Source: Micromonospora coriariae
GTDB lineage: Bacteria; Actinomycetota; Actinomycetes; Mycobacteriales; Micromonosporaceae
Assembly (NCBI RefSeq): GCF_900091455.1
Contig: NZ_LT607412.1
Coordinates: 1,240,001-1,304,000 of the forward strand
DNA: 64,000 nt
Direction: 5' to 3'
Part shown: one piece after another, positions 36,805-45,374 of the stretch
Layout: every line of letters starts with the position of its first letter
Numbering within the stretch: position 1 is the first letter of the stretch
Notes under the pieces: generated by a model
What the model was told of the DNA's origin: nothing
Databases searched by the model: none
Seen by the model: only the letters and a program-made list of their open reading frames with translations
Translations under genes and position numbers: made by a program

Positions 36805-37716
36805 TCACTCGGCGGCGGCGGTCGCCGGCTGCTCGGCGGCGGCCGGTGCCGGCTGCTCAGCGGCGGCCGGTGCCGGCTGCTCAGCGGCAGCCTGCGCCGG
36901 CTGCTCGGCCGGGGCGGCCGACTCGTCGGCCTTCTTCGGCTGCTCGAGCAGCTCGCGCTCCCACTCGGTCAGCGGCTCGTCGCTCGCGACACCCTCGGGC
37001 TTCTCGTCGTTGCCCCGGCGACGGCCGGAACGCGCGATCAGGCCATCCGCGACCGCGGCGGCGACGACCTTGGTCAGCAGCTCGGCCGAGCGGATCGCGT
37101 CGTCGTTGCCCGGGATCGGGAAGTCGACCTCGTCCGGGTCACAGTTGGTGTCCAGCACCGCGATCACCGGGATGCCCAGCTTGCGGGCCTCGTCGACGGC
37201 GATGTGCTCCTTCTTGGTGTCGACGATCCAGACCGCGGCGGGAAGCTTCTGCATGTCCCGCAGGCCACCGAGGGTGCGGGTCAGCTTGATCTTCTCGCGG
37301 GAGAGCTGCAGCGTCTCCTTCTTGGTGTAACCGGCGGCGGTGCCGCTCAGGTCACCCAGGCCCTCCAGCTCCTTCATCCGCTGAAGGCGCTTGTACACCG
37401 TCTGGAAGTTGGTCAGCATGCCACCGAGCCAGCGGTGGTTGACGTACGGCTGACCGACGCGGGTCGCCTGCTCGGAGATCGCCTCCTGAGCCTGCTTCTT
37501 GGTGCCGACGAAGAGGATGCTGCCACCCTCGGCGACGGTCCCACGCACGAACTCGTACGCCTTCTCGATGTACTCGAGAGTCTGGCGCAGGTCAATGATG
37601 TAGATGCCGTTGCGCTCGGTCATGATGAAGCGCTTCATCTTCGGGTTCCAGCGCCGGGTCTGGTGCCCGAAGTGGACACCGCTCTCCAGCAGCTGGCGCA
37701 TGGTCACGACGGCCAT
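36805..37716 (-). CDS. rpsB: 30S ribosomal protein S2 with Ala/Pro/Glu-rich tail
   Basis: A 303-residue S2. The globular part (about 1-240) has [32 protein letters not shown] and the [16 protein letters not shown] segment. The last about 55 residues are a low-complexity tail built on the unit AAEQPAPA, repeated about three times at protein and DNA level (36806-36905). Such tails are common in actinobacterial S2 but vary in length. Ribosome site GAGGAG lies about 8 nt before the ATG. It starts the rpsB-tsf transcription unit. Confidence 0.97.
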   Translation of the reverse strand: MAVVTMRQLLESGVHFGHQTRRWNPKMKRFIMTERNGIYIIDLRQTLEYIEKAYEFVRGTVAEGGSILFVGTKKQAQEAISEQATRVGQPYVNHRWLGGMLTNFQTVYKRLQRMKELEGLGDLSGTAAGYTKKETLQLSREKIKLTRTLGGLRDMQKLPAAVWIVDTKKEHIAVDEARKLGIPVIAVLDTNCDPDEVDFPIPGNDDAIRSAELLTKVVAAAVADGLIARSGRRRGNDEKPEGVASDEPLTEWERELLEQPKKADESAAPAEQPAQAAAEQPAPAAAEQPAPAAAEQPATAAAE

Positions 37717-37989
37717 GGTGGGTACTCCTCAAGATCCCTGGTTGTCACGCCCGGCCGGTGGCCGGGCGTCCTGGCGCCTGGTCGCCGGCCATGGTGTTCC
37801 CGACCAAGATCGGGACCAGGGAGGCCGTCGCCCCACGACGATTCGTGGAGAGGGCGCGCGAGGTCGACCGCACGAGGCGGTCGCCAGTTGGCCAGTGTAC
37901 GCCCCTGCCCGCCCACCGGGCTGCCGGGTGCGCGCCACCGCCCGCCTCGGCGGCTCAGCCGGCCCGGGGCGGTGGCTCTGAGCCTCAGC
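37717..37989 (-). promoter_or_regulatory. 5' leader of rpsB with two hairpins
   Basis: This 273-nt region upstream of rpsB contains on the minus strand a strong hairpin at 37747-37769 (ACGCCCGGC with GCCGGGCGT), about 30 nt before the ATG, and a smaller one around 37798-37815 (CCCGA with TCGGG). Leader structures upstream of rpsB are known to mediate S2 autoregulation in other bacteria; whether this one does is not shown by the sequence. Confidence 0.4.
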
Positions 37990-38952
37990 TCAGCCGGCTG
38001 CCAGCGCGGCGGCGACGAAGAGCACCAGGCCGACGGTCAGGTAGGCCGTCGGTGGACGCAACCAGCCCCGACCGCTGTCGGAGAGCGCCAGACCGCCGGT
38101 TCGTAGCCCATACAGCCCGGTTGCGAAGATCGGCAGCCCGGAGACCAGGAAGATGCCCACCACCACGTTCCCGGCGGACAGCGGGTCGCTGGTCACCCCG
38201 TCGAGCAGCACCCGCAGCGCCGGGATCTCGAAGATCAGCACCAGCAGGGCGAAGAGCACCGCCAGCGCCGGGCGGCGGGTGCGGTAGACGCCATCGGCCG
38301 CCGGCGGATACACCGGTTGCTCCGCCGCCGGCAGCTCACCGCCCCGGGGGCCGACCGGCGGCATCGGGCCGGTCGGCATCTCCAGCGGGTGCGGCTGGTC
38401 GCCGCCGCGGGCCGGGTCGACGATCGGGTACCCGCCGAGCGGGCCGGGACGAGTCTGGTCGGCGAGCGCACCGGCCGGCGGATCGCCGGCGGACGTCCCC
38501 TCGCGGGCGGCGGTCAGTGGTGAGCCCGTCGAAGCCGCATCCCGGGCCCGGCGACCGGGCAGCTCACCGGAGACCTCCGAGGGGTCGCGGTCCGCCCGTC
38601 GCGAGCGGGCTGCCCGGTAACCGTCGGCCTCCGGTCGGGCGTCACCCAGCGGGTCGACCGCCGCGAACCGCCCGGAGTCCGGCTCGGACGCACCGAAGCG
38701 GCCCGGCTGGGCGCTGACGGCACCGAAGCGCCCGGAGTCCGGCTCCGGACCGAAGCGACCGGTGCCGGTGTCCTCGCCGTAGCGACCCTCGTCGGCGCCG
38801 CGCTGATCGGGAACCCGGACCTCGTCGTCCCGGTACCGCGGTTCGCCCGCGCCGCGCCACTCCGACTCGCCGTAGCCGCGACCCCGCTCGTCGGGGTACC
38901 AGCGCGACTCCTGATCTTCCGGAAAGCTCCGTCGTCCGTCCACGTCCGGCAC
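37990..38952 (-). CDS. Membrane protein with long charged, Pro/Gly-rich N-terminus, unknown function
   Basis: A 320-residue protein. The first about 205 residues are hydrophilic and repetitive: several copies of the PDSGRFGAV type (SGRFG, PGRFG, SGRFA), many Arg/Asp pairs, then Pro-rich stretches. The last about 100 residues hold three hydrophobic helices: [39 protein letters not shown] and [20 protein letters not shown] recognise no family with certainty; similar proteins occur in Micromonosporaceae. GTG start; an alternative start cannot be excluded because the N-terminus is low-complexity. It lies between rpsB and the divergent yraN group. Confidence 0.7.
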   Translation of the reverse strand: MPDVDGRRSFPEDQESRWYPDERGRGYGESEWRGAGEPRYRDDEVRVPDQRGADEGRYGEDTGTGRFGPEPDSGRFGAVSAQPGRFGASEPDSGRFAAVDPLGDARPEADGYRAARSRRADRDPSEVSGELPGRRARDAASTGSPLTAAREGTSAGDPPAGALADQTRPGPLGGYPIVDPARGGDQPHPLEMPTGPMPPVGPRGGELPAAEQPVYPPAADGVYRTRRPALAVLFALLVLIFEIPALRVLLDGVTSDPLSAGNVVVGIFLVSGLPIFATGLYGLRTGGLALSDSGRGWLRPPTAYLTVGLVLFVAAALAAG

Positions 38953-39066
38953 CGTATGCGACGGACTCCCGCCGCGCCATTTCAGCCCGGCGCCCGCCTC
39001 ATCTGACGAGCCGCGGTCAGGTCGTCGGTGATCAGCCTTAGCACAGGGCCGGGTTGATCGGTTGGT

Positions 39067-39093
39067 CGTCCACAGGGCACCCGTTGTCCACAG
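39067..39093 (+). promoter_or_regulatory. Paired GTCCACAG motif (two DnaA-box-like sites) upstream of yraN
   Basis: The motif is CGTCCACAG, then about nine bases ending CCGTT, then GTCCACAG. TCGTCCACA (39066-39074) and TTGTCCACA (39084-39092) both fit the actinomycete DnaA-box pattern, 18 bp apart. It ends 53 nt before the yraN ATG. A matching copy in opposite orientation lies upstream of the M23 gene (45283-45310). Confidence 0.55.
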
Positions 39094-39146
39094 GTGGCCG
39101 ATGTCGGGGTCGCGGCGTTCGGACCTCGGCGGGCACTGTGCCGGCC

Positions 39147-39506
39147 ATGACGAAGCGGAACCAGGCGGTCGGCGCGTACGGCGAGCGCTGTGCGACGCGG
39201 CACCTGATCGGGGCGGGGCTGCGCCCGGTCGCCCGAAACTGGCGCTGCCCGGACGGAGAGATCGACATCATCGCCTGGGACGGGCCCGTGCTCGCGTTCT
39301 GCGAGGTGAAGACCCGCCGGGGCGACACCTTCGGCACCCCGGCCGAGGCCGTGGTTCCCGCCAAGGCGCGGCGACTGCGCGGGCTCGCGGCGCGCTGGCT
39401 GGCCGAGACCGGGACGACCGCCGAGGAGGTGCGGTTCGACGTGCTGTCGGTGCGGCTGCCCGACGCCGGTCCCGCCCGGGTCGATCACCTCAAGGGTGCG
39501 TTCTGA
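39147..39506 (+). CDS. yraN: YraN family (UPF0102) nuclease-like protein
   Basis: A 119-residue protein of the UPF0102 family with a Holliday-junction-resolvase-like/PD-(D/E)XK fold: [12 protein letters not shown], then [16 protein letters not shown] and [15 protein letters not shown], where Asp, Glu and Lys (the EVK motif) form the presumed nuclease site. The biological role is unproven. It heads the yraN-comM-dprA operon, which is conserved across bacteria and linked to DNA uptake and processing. ATG 39147 gives the standard length. Confidence 0.93.
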   Translation: MTKRNQAVGAYGERCATRHLIGAGLRPVARNWRCPDGEIDIIAWDGPVLAFCEVKTRRGDTFGTPAEAVVPAKARRLRGLAARWLAETGTTAEEVRFDVLSVRLPDAGPARVDHLKGAF

Positions 39507-39536
39507 CATGCGCGCTCCGGGAGGTCGGGGGGCGCC

Positions 39537-41057
39537 ATGAGTTACGCGAAGGTGCTCTCCGTAGGGCTGGTCGGCGTCACCGGTCACCTGGTCGAGGTGG
39601 AGGCCGATCTCGCCGCCGGCCTGCCGGCCGTGGTGATCTCCGGGCTGCCGGACACCGCCCTGCACGAGGCCCGCGACCGGGTACGGGCCGCCGTGGTCAA
39701 CTCCGGCCAACGGTGGCCCAACCGGCGGATCACCCTGAACCTGCTGCCGGCGACGCTGCCGAAGTTCGGCTCCGCGTTCGACCTGGCCATCGCCGCCGCC
39801 CTGCTGGGCGGCTCGGGTGAGCTGCCGCTGCTCCCCCTGGAGGGGGTGGTCGTCCTCGGCGAACTGGGGCTGGACGGGACCGTCCGTCCGGTACGCGGGG
39901 TTCTGCCGATGGTCGCCGCCGCCGCCCGGGAGGGCGTCGGTCGGGTGATCGTCCCGGCCGGCAACGCCGCCGAGGCCGCCGTCATCCCGGGGATACGGGT
40001 TCGGGCGGTGGACACGCTGCACCGGCTTGTCGCCTTCGTCCGGGACGGCAGCCCGCTTATCGAACCACCGGCCGAAACCCCGGCACCGGTCACCGACGGC
40101 CCGGACCTGTCCGAGGTGGCCGGGCAGCGGTTGGGCAAACGCGCGCTGGAGGTGGCCGCCGCCGGCGGGCACCACGTGGCGCTGCTCGGCCCACCGGGCG
40201 CCGGCAAGACGATGCTCGCCGAGCGGCTGCCGTCGATCCTGCCCGAGCTGGACGACGAGGCGGCCCTCGAGGTGACCGCGCTGCACTCGATCGCCGGGCT
40301 GCTGCCACCCGGCGGCCGGTTGCTGCGCCGCCCGCCGCTCCAGGCGCCACACCACACGGCGACCGTGCCGTCGCTGGTCGGCGGCGGTTCAGGGCTGGCC
40401 CGGCCCGGCGCGGTGTCGCTGGCCCACCGCGGGGTCCTCTTCCTGGACGAGGCGCCGGAGTTCAGCAAGGGCGCACTGGAGGCGCTGCGCCAGCCGCTGG
40501 AGCACGGCCGCGTCAAGCTGGCCCGCAGCGGCGGCGGCACCGAATATCCGGCCCGAACCCAACTGGTGCTGGCGGCCAACCCATGCCCGTGCGCCAAGCC
40601 CGCCGGGGACGCGCACTGCGAGTGCACCCCGCTCGTCCGCCGCCGATACCTGGGCCGGCTCTCCGGGCCACTGCTCGACCGGATCGACGTTCAGGTGCGG
40701 CTGATGCCGGTGCGGGCGGCCGAGCTGATGGCGGCGGAGACCGATGCGGAGTCCTCCGCCACGGTCGCCGCGCGGGTGGTGGCGGCCCGTCAGACGGCGG
40801 CCGCCCGCTGGGCGCGTCTCGGCCGGCGGCTCAACGCGGAGGTGGGCGGCCCGCACCTGCGCCGGCCGCCGTGGCGGCTGCCCGCCCGCGACACTGCCGA
40901 GCTGCGTGGACGGCTCGACTCCGGCTCCCTGTCGGCGCGCGGCTTCGACCGGGTGATCCGGATGGCATGGACGATCGCGGATCTGGACGGCCGGGACCGG
41001 CCGGACCGCGAGGACGTCCGGGAGGCGATCCAACTGCGGACGGGAGAGGCGACGTGA
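39537..41057 (+). CDS. comM: ComM/YifB family Mg-chelatase-like AAA+ ATPase (branch-migration helicase)
   Basis: A 506-residue protein. The N-terminal LonC-like domain (about 1-170) holds VEVEADLAAGLPAVVISGLPD and KFGSAFDLAIAAALL. The AAA+ core has Walker A LLGPPGAGKTMLAERL (about residue 220) and Walker B GVLFLDEAPEF, then the four-Cys insert NPCPCAKPAGDAHCEC. The C-terminal Mg-chelatase segment ends LDGRDRPDREDVREAIQLR. ComM is a hexameric helicase aiding integration of incoming DNA during transformation. Its stop overlaps the dprA start (GTGA). Confidence 0.95.
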   Translation: MSYAKVLSVGLVGVTGHLVEVEADLAAGLPAVVISGLPDTALHEARDRVRAAVVNSGQRWPNRRITLNLLPATLPKFGSAFDLAIAAALLGGSGELPLLPLEGVVVLGELGLDGTVRPVRGVLPMVAAAAREGVGRVIVPAGNAAEAAVIPGIRVRAVDTLHRLVAFVRDGSPLIEPPAETPAPVTDGPDLSEVAGQRLGKRALEVAAAGGHHVALLGPPGAGKTMLAERLPSILPELDDEAALEVTALHSIAGLLPPGGRLLRRPPLQAPHHTATVPSLVGGGSGLARPGAVSLAHRGVLFLDEAPEFSKGALEALRQPLEHGRVKLARSGGGTEYPARTQLVLAANPCPCAKPAGDAHCECTPLVRRRYLGRLSGPLLDRIDVQVRLMPVRAAELMAAETDAESSATVAARVVAARQTAAARWARLGRRLNAEVGGPHLRRPPWRLPARDTAELRGRLDSGSLSARGFDRVIRMAWTIADLDGRDRPDREDVREAIQLRTGEAT

Positions 41058-42262
41058 GCGCTGACGAGGAAGGCCGGCTGGCCCGGGTCGCGCTGACCTG
41101 GCTGGCCGAGCCGGGCACCCGTGCGGTGCATCGGCTGGTCCAGCGGCTCGGCCCGGTGGCGGCGCTGGATCTGCTGCTCGACGGCGGGAGCCCGGACGGC
41201 TGGCTGCACACCACGGTCGCCGCCCGGACGGCCGCCGCCGACGCCCGGGCGGTGGCAGCCGAGGCACTGGACCGGGCGGAGCGCCTCGGCGCCCGGCTGG
41301 TCACGCCCGACGACGACGAGTGGCCGGCGCGGGTGGCCGGCCTGGCCACCCTCCAGCTGCCAGACGTCACCCGGCGGGTGGACGTCGAGACCGCGCCGCC
41401 GCTCTGCTTCTGGGTCCGTGGGAGCTGGCCGCTGGGCGAGGCGCTGGACCGCTCGGTGGCCGTGGTCGGGGCGCGGGCGGCCACCGGGTACGGCCAGCAC
41501 GTCGCCACGGAGTTGGGGTACGGGCTGGCCGAGCGGGACTGGACGGTGGTCTCCGGCGGCGCGTTCGGCATCGACGCGGCGGCCCACCGCGGCGCCCTCA
41601 ACGCCGGCGGGCTGACCGTCGCGGTGCTGGCCTGCGGACTGGACCGGCCATACCCGATGGGCAACACCGCGCTCTTCGACCGGATCGCCGACACCGGGCT
41701 GCTGGTCAGCGAGTGGCCGCCCGGCGCCGAGCCGCTGCGACCCCGGTTCCTGATCCGCAACCGGGTCATCGCCGGCGGCACCCTCGGCACCGTCGTGGTG
41801 GAGGCGTCCGCCCGCAGCGGTGCGACGCAGACCGCTCGGCGGGCCATCTACACCGGCCGGGCGGCCATGGTGGTGCCCGGACCGGTGACCTCGGCGATGT
41901 CCGTCGGCGCGCACGAACTGCTCCGCGAGTTCCCGAAGGCTCGCCTCGTCACCGGGGTGGCGCACGTACTCGAGGAGGTGGGCCGGATCGGCGCGGACCT
42001 GGCGCCGCCGGCCCGGGGCCCGCAGCGACCGGCCGACGAGCTGGACGACGACGCTCGGTCGCTGTTGGAGGCGCTACCTCGTCGGGGCGCGCAGGGCGTG
42101 GACGCGCTGGCCGCCCGGGCCGGCGTCGAGGTGCGCACCGCGCTGCGCAAACTGTCCCTCCTGGAGGAGTTGTCCCTGGTGGTCCGGCGCGACGACGGCT
42201 ACGTTCTCGCCCCGCCGGCCCGACCGAAGCGCGCGACGACCGCCAACCCGACACCGACCTGA
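41054..42262 (+). CDS. dprA: DNA-processing protein DprA (DNA-protecting protein)
   Basis: A 402-residue protein. The Rossmann-like DprA core carries VAVVGARAATGYGQHVA, VVSGGAFGIDAAAHRGAL, FLIRNRVIAGGTLGTVVVEASARSGA. A C-terminal winged-helix-like domain (about 335-395) follows: ALPRRGAQGVDALAARAGVE. DprA binds single-stranded DNA and loads RecA in natural transformation. It overlaps comM by 4 nt. Actinomycetes are mostly not naturally competent, so the conserved pair probably serves general recombination. Confidence 0.95.
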   Translation: MSADEEGRLARVALTWLAEPGTRAVHRLVQRLGPVAALDLLLDGGSPDGWLHTTVAARTAAADARAVAAEALDRAERLGARLVTPDDDEWPARVAGLATLQLPDVTRRVDVETAPPLCFWVRGSWPLGEALDRSVAVVGARAATGYGQHVATELGYGLAERDWTVVSGGAFGIDAAAHRGALNAGGLTVAVLACGLDRPYPMGNTALFDRIADTGLLVSEWPPGAEPLRPRFLIRNRVIAGGTLGTVVVEASARSGATQTARRAIYTGRAAMVVPGPVTSAMSVGAHELLREFPKARLVTGVAHVLEEVGRIGADLAPPARGPQRPADELDDDARSLLEALPRRGAQGVDALAARAGVEVRTALRKLSLLEELSLVVRRDDGYVLAPPARPKRATTANPTPT

Positions 42263-42399
42263 CCGGTACCGACGAAACGGCGCTGTCGCGGCCGGCGGTA
42301 CGCGACGCGCCGCCGTAGGCTGATTGCCGTGCCAACTGTCAGCGGGGGTGCGCCGGCCCATCGACCGGCCCGCACCACGGCGCCGCCGACCTGGCGGCG

Positions 42400-43422
42400 A
42401 TGAGCGGGCCTGCCCGGGGCACCCGGGCCACCCACCAGGCGCTGCCGCCAGAGCTGCGCGACGCGGTGGACGACTTCGCCGACCACCTGTCCCGAGTCCG
42501 CAACCGGTCGGCGCACACCGTCCGCGCGTACGTCACCGACCTGGTCTCGCTGCTCGACCATGCCGTTCGGATGGGCTGTGTCGAGCTGGCCGAGCTGGAC
42601 CTGTCGGTGCTACGCAGCTGGCTGGCCCGGCAGCGGACGACCGGCGCCGCCCGCACGTCCCTGGCGCGGCGGGCCGCGTCGGCGCGAGCGTTCAGCGCCT
42701 GGGCACACCGCGCCGGGCTGCTCCCCGCCGACGTGGGTGCCGCACTGGCCAGCCCTCGCGCCCATCGGGAACTGCCCACCGTCCTGCGCGCCGACCAGGC
42801 CGCCGCCCTGGTCGAGGCACCAACCCGGCTGCCCCCCGCTTCCACACCGAAGGAGCGGGCAACGGCTGAGCCGCCGGACGCGGCCGAGCCCGGCCCGGCG
42901 GAAGGGGCGGCGGTCGAGGCGGTACGACTGCGCGACCGGGTGCTGCTGGAACTGCTCTACGCCACCGGCGTGCGGATCAGCGAGGCCTGCGGGTTGGACG
43001 TCGGGGACGTCGACCACGGCCGCCGGGTGATCCGGGTGTTCGGCAAGGGCGGTCGGGAGCGCTCGGTGCCGTACGGGGTGCCCGCGCAGCGCGCACTCGA
43101 CGACTGGCTGCGGCGGGGCCGCCCGGCGCTGGTTGGCGTCCGCTCGGGCGACGCGCTGCTGCTCGGTGCCCGGGGCGGCCGACTCAACCCGACCACCGCG
43201 CGCCAGATCGTCGGCGGGTACGCCGAGGCCACCGGCCTCCCCCGCACCAGCCCGCACGGGTTGCGCCACTCCGCCGCCACCCACCTCTTGGAGGGCGGCG
43301 CCGACCTGCGCGCGGTGCAGGAACTGCTGGGCCACTCGTCGCTGGCCAGCACGCAGATCTACACGCACGTCTCGGTGGAGCGGCTGCGCGCCGCCTACCG
43401 CCAGGCCCACCCGCGCGCCTGA
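42400..43422 (+). CDS. xerC: Tyrosine recombinase XerC
   Basis: A 340-residue site-specific recombinase. The N-terminal SAM-like core-binding domain is about 20-110 (NRSAHTVRAYVTDLVSLLDH). The catalytic domain has GVRISEACGLDVGDVD (first Arg), FGKGGRERSVPYG (Lys), SPHGLRHSAATHLLEGG (His-x-x-Arg), LGHSSLASTQIYTH (His and the nucleophilic Tyr). An insert of about 30 residues rich in Ala/Glu/Pro (about 148-175) sits before the catalytic domain. With XerD it resolves chromosome dimers at dif. Its place after dprA is the conserved actinobacterial order, so it is not a phage integrase. Confidence 0.93.
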   Translation: MSGPARGTRATHQALPPELRDAVDDFADHLSRVRNRSAHTVRAYVTDLVSLLDHAVRMGCVELAELDLSVLRSWLARQRTTGAARTSLARRAASARAFSAWAHRAGLLPADVGAALASPRAHRELPTVLRADQAAALVEAPTRLPPASTPKERATAEPPDAAEPGPAEGAAVEAVRLRDRVLLELLYATGVRISEACGLDVGDVDHGRRVIRVFGKGGRERSVPYGVPAQRALDDWLRRGRPALVGVRSGDALLLGARGGRLNPTTARQIVGGYAEATGLPRTSPHGLRHSAATHLLEGGADLRAVQELLGHSSLASTQIYTHVSVERLRAAYRQAHPRA

Positions 43423-43461
43423 CTCACTCAGCGTTGATCGACCGACGGTTACGATCATCGG

Positions 43462-44643
43462 GTGAGCGTCCCGCAGCCTCCCGAGCCGATCCCGGGCGCC
43501 CGCCTGCTCTTCTCCCTCGACCCGGCGGTCAGCCACCTGAACCACGGTTCGTTCGGCGCGGTGCCGATCGGCGTGCAGCGAGCCCAGCAGCGGCTGCGCG
43601 ACGAGATGGAGGCCAACCCGCTGCGCTTCTTCACCCAGGGGCTGGTCGACCGGATCGCGCACACCCGCCGGCACCTCGCCGGTTTCCTGGGCGCCGACCC
43701 GGAGGGCAGCGCCCTGGTCGGCAACACCACCACCGGCGTCGCCGTGGTGCTCCAGTCGCTGGGGTTGCAGCCCGGTGACGAGGTGCTCAGCACCGACCAC
43801 GGGTACGGGGCGGTGAGCCTGGCCATCCAGCGGGAGTGCCGCCGGACCGGGGCGGTCAGCCGGGTCCTGCCGATCCCGCTGGCCGCCACCGACGAGCAGA
43901 TCGTGCAGACCGTCCGCGCCGGCCTGCGCCCGGGGCGGACCCGGCTGCTGGTCGTCGATCAGCTCACCTCGGCCACCGCCCGGCTCTTCCCGGCCGCCGC
44001 CATCGTCGGGGTGGCCCGCGAACACGGCGTTGCGGTCCTGGTGGACGCCGCGCACGCGCCGGGCATGCTGCCGACCCCGGTCACCAGCATCGGCGCCGAC
44101 TTCTGGGTGGGCAATCTGCACAAGTGGGGGTACGCCCCACGCGGCACCGCCCTGCTCGCGGTGAGTGCGCCGTGGCGGGACCGAATCGAGCCGCTGGTGG
44201 TCTCATGGGAGCAGGACGCCGGTTTCCCGGCCCGGGTCGAGTGGCAGGCCACACTGGACTACACCTCGTGGCTGGCTGCCCCGGCGGGCCTGTTCACGCT
44301 GCGCAGCCTGGGCGTCGACCGGGTCCGGGAGCACAACGCCGCGCTCGCCGCGTACGGCCAGCGGGTGGTGGGGGACGCGCTGGGAGTGCCGCCTGCCCAT
44401 CTGCCCGACCCCGGCGGACCCGCTGTGGCTCTGCGCATCATCCCGCTGCCGGCCGGCACGGCCACCACCATCGACGCGGCGCGGGCCCTCCAGACGCGCA
44501 TCGGCGAGCGGCTCGCCGCCGAGGTGGCGGTGATGAGCTGGAACGGCCGGGGGTGGCTGCGGCTCACCGGCCAGGTCTACAACGCCGCCGGCGAGTACGA
44601 ACGGCTGGCCGTACGGCTGCCGGCGCTGCTCGCCCAGCGCTGA
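43462..44643 (+). CDS. Class V aminotransferase (isopenicillin-N epimerase-like)
   Basis: A 393-residue PLP enzyme. Opening: SHLNHGSFGAVP, the class V substrate loop. Cofactor residues: VGNTTTGVAVVLQSL, VLVDAAHAPGMLP (Asp and His) and FWVGNLHKWGYAPRG with the Schiff-base Lys. This is the isopenicillin-N epimerase / cysteine-desulfurase-like branch. No beta-lactam genes are nearby, so the substrate is unknown. GTG start. The last 80 bp overlap the convergent M23 peptidase gene. Confidence 0.87.
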   Translation: MSVPQPPEPIPGARLLFSLDPAVSHLNHGSFGAVPIGVQRAQQRLRDEMEANPLRFFTQGLVDRIAHTRRHLAGFLGADPEGSALVGNTTTGVAVVLQSLGLQPGDEVLSTDHGYGAVSLAIQRECRRTGAVSRVLPIPLAATDEQIVQTVRAGLRPGRTRLLVVDQLTSATARLFPAAAIVGVAREHGVAVLVDAAHAPGMLPTPVTSIGADFWVGNLHKWGYAPRGTALLAVSAPWRDRIEPLVVSWEQDAGFPARVEWQATLDYTSWLAAPAGLFTLRSLGVDRVREHNAALAAYGQRVVGDALGVPPAHLPDPGGPAVALRIIPLPAGTATTIDAARALQTRIGERLAAEVAVMSWNGRGWLRLTGQVYNAAGEYERLAVRLPALLAQR

Positions 44644-45232
44644 CCCGGTCGACCGGGAGCAGGCGTACCGGGCCGAGGCCGAGCAGGGCCAGCGGGTCGA
44701 GGTATTCCGCTCCCCGGCGCAGGCCCCAGTGCAGGCAGGCGACGGTGGGGCAGCCCGGATGCCCGGGCAGCAACTCGCCCAGTGGCGCACCGGCGGAGAC
44801 CGGCTGGCCGGGGCGTACCGCCGGTCGCACCGGCTCGTGGGTGGTCCGTAGCCCGCCGGCGTGCCCCACGGTGACCACCGGTCGCCCGGCGACCAGGCCC
44901 GCGAAGAGCACGGTGCCCGGCCCGGCGCTGCGGATCACCGTTCCGGCCGGGGCGGCCAGGTCCACCCCCCGGTGCCCGGGCAGCCACGGCCGGGGTGGCG
45001 GGTCGAATCGGCGCACCGGGCGGGGCGGCCCGTCGACCGGCCAGCGGAACCGCCCCGGGCCGGCGTCCGTTGGGGCGTGCGCCACGACCGCGACCGGCAC
45101 GACCGGCGTCGGCGCGCGGCCGGGCAGCGTCGCGACCAGCAGCGCCAGACAGCAGAGCTGAGCGGTCAGCGCGAGCGGGAACGCGGCGCAGAGCAGCACG
45201 GTGCGGCGGATCGGAACGGGTGGCGGTCGCAT
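44564..45232 (-). CDS. M23 family metallopeptidase, secreted or membrane-anchored
   Basis: A 222-residue protein. A hydrophobic N-terminal segment (about 10-35) acts as signal or anchor. The LytM fold carries GHRGVDLAAPAGT (zinc His and Asp), GHAGGLRTTHEPVRP and CLHWGLRRGAEYLDPL (catalytic/zinc His pair). Such enzymes cut peptidoglycan cross-links. The conserved domain ends at LLPVD; the last about 26 residues, Arg-rich, are read from the strand opposite the end of the aminotransferase gene (80-bp overlap). M. tuberculosis Rv2891, next to rpsB, is the apparent counterpart. Confidence 0.9.
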   Translation of the reverse strand: MRPPPVPIRRTVLLCAAFPLALTAQLCCLALLVATLPGRAPTPVVPVAVVAHAPTDAGPGRFRWPVDGPPRPVRRFDPPPRPWLPGHRGVDLAAPAGTVIRSAGPGTVLFAGLVAGRPVVTVGHAGGLRTTHEPVRPAVRPGQPVSAGAPLGELLPGHPGCPTVACLHWGLRRGAEYLDPLALLGLGPVRLLPVDRVSAGRAAPAAVRPAVRTRRRRCRPGR

Positions 45233-45282
45233 GACGGCAGCCTGCGACCGGGCCAGGCCGCCGGCCGCCCCGAGCGGCCGAG

Positions 45283-45310
45283 CTGTGGACGAACGGGCAT
45301 GCTGTGGACG
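45283..45310 (-). promoter_or_regulatory. Paired GTCCACAG motif upstream of the M23 gene
   Basis: Read on the minus strand: CGTCCACAG, CATGC, CCGTTC, GTCCACAG. It matches the 39067-39093 motif at about 23 of 28 positions, in opposite orientation, and ends 50 nt before the M23 ATG, nearly the same distance as the other copy from yraN. Confidence 0.55.
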
Positions 45311-45374
45311 CCCGCCCAGAGTCCTCGATGATCTGCTATGTCGCGGGCCTGCTGATGCTGCCTATGCTGGGCCG

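Noticed and set aside
39060..39100. Replication origin, because of DnaA-box-like sites
   Set aside because: Only two boxes, no dnaA, dnaN or AT-rich unwinding region, and the surroundings are the yraN-comM operon.
42400..43422. XerC as a phage or plasmid integrase marking a mobile island
   Set aside because: It lies in the conserved dprA-xerC order, has XerC length and motifs, and there is no attachment-site duplication or phage gene around.
43462..44643. Isopenicillin-N epimerase as part of a beta-lactam cluster
   Set aside because: Only the fold is similar; no pcb or cef genes are near and the neighbours are core DNA-processing genes.
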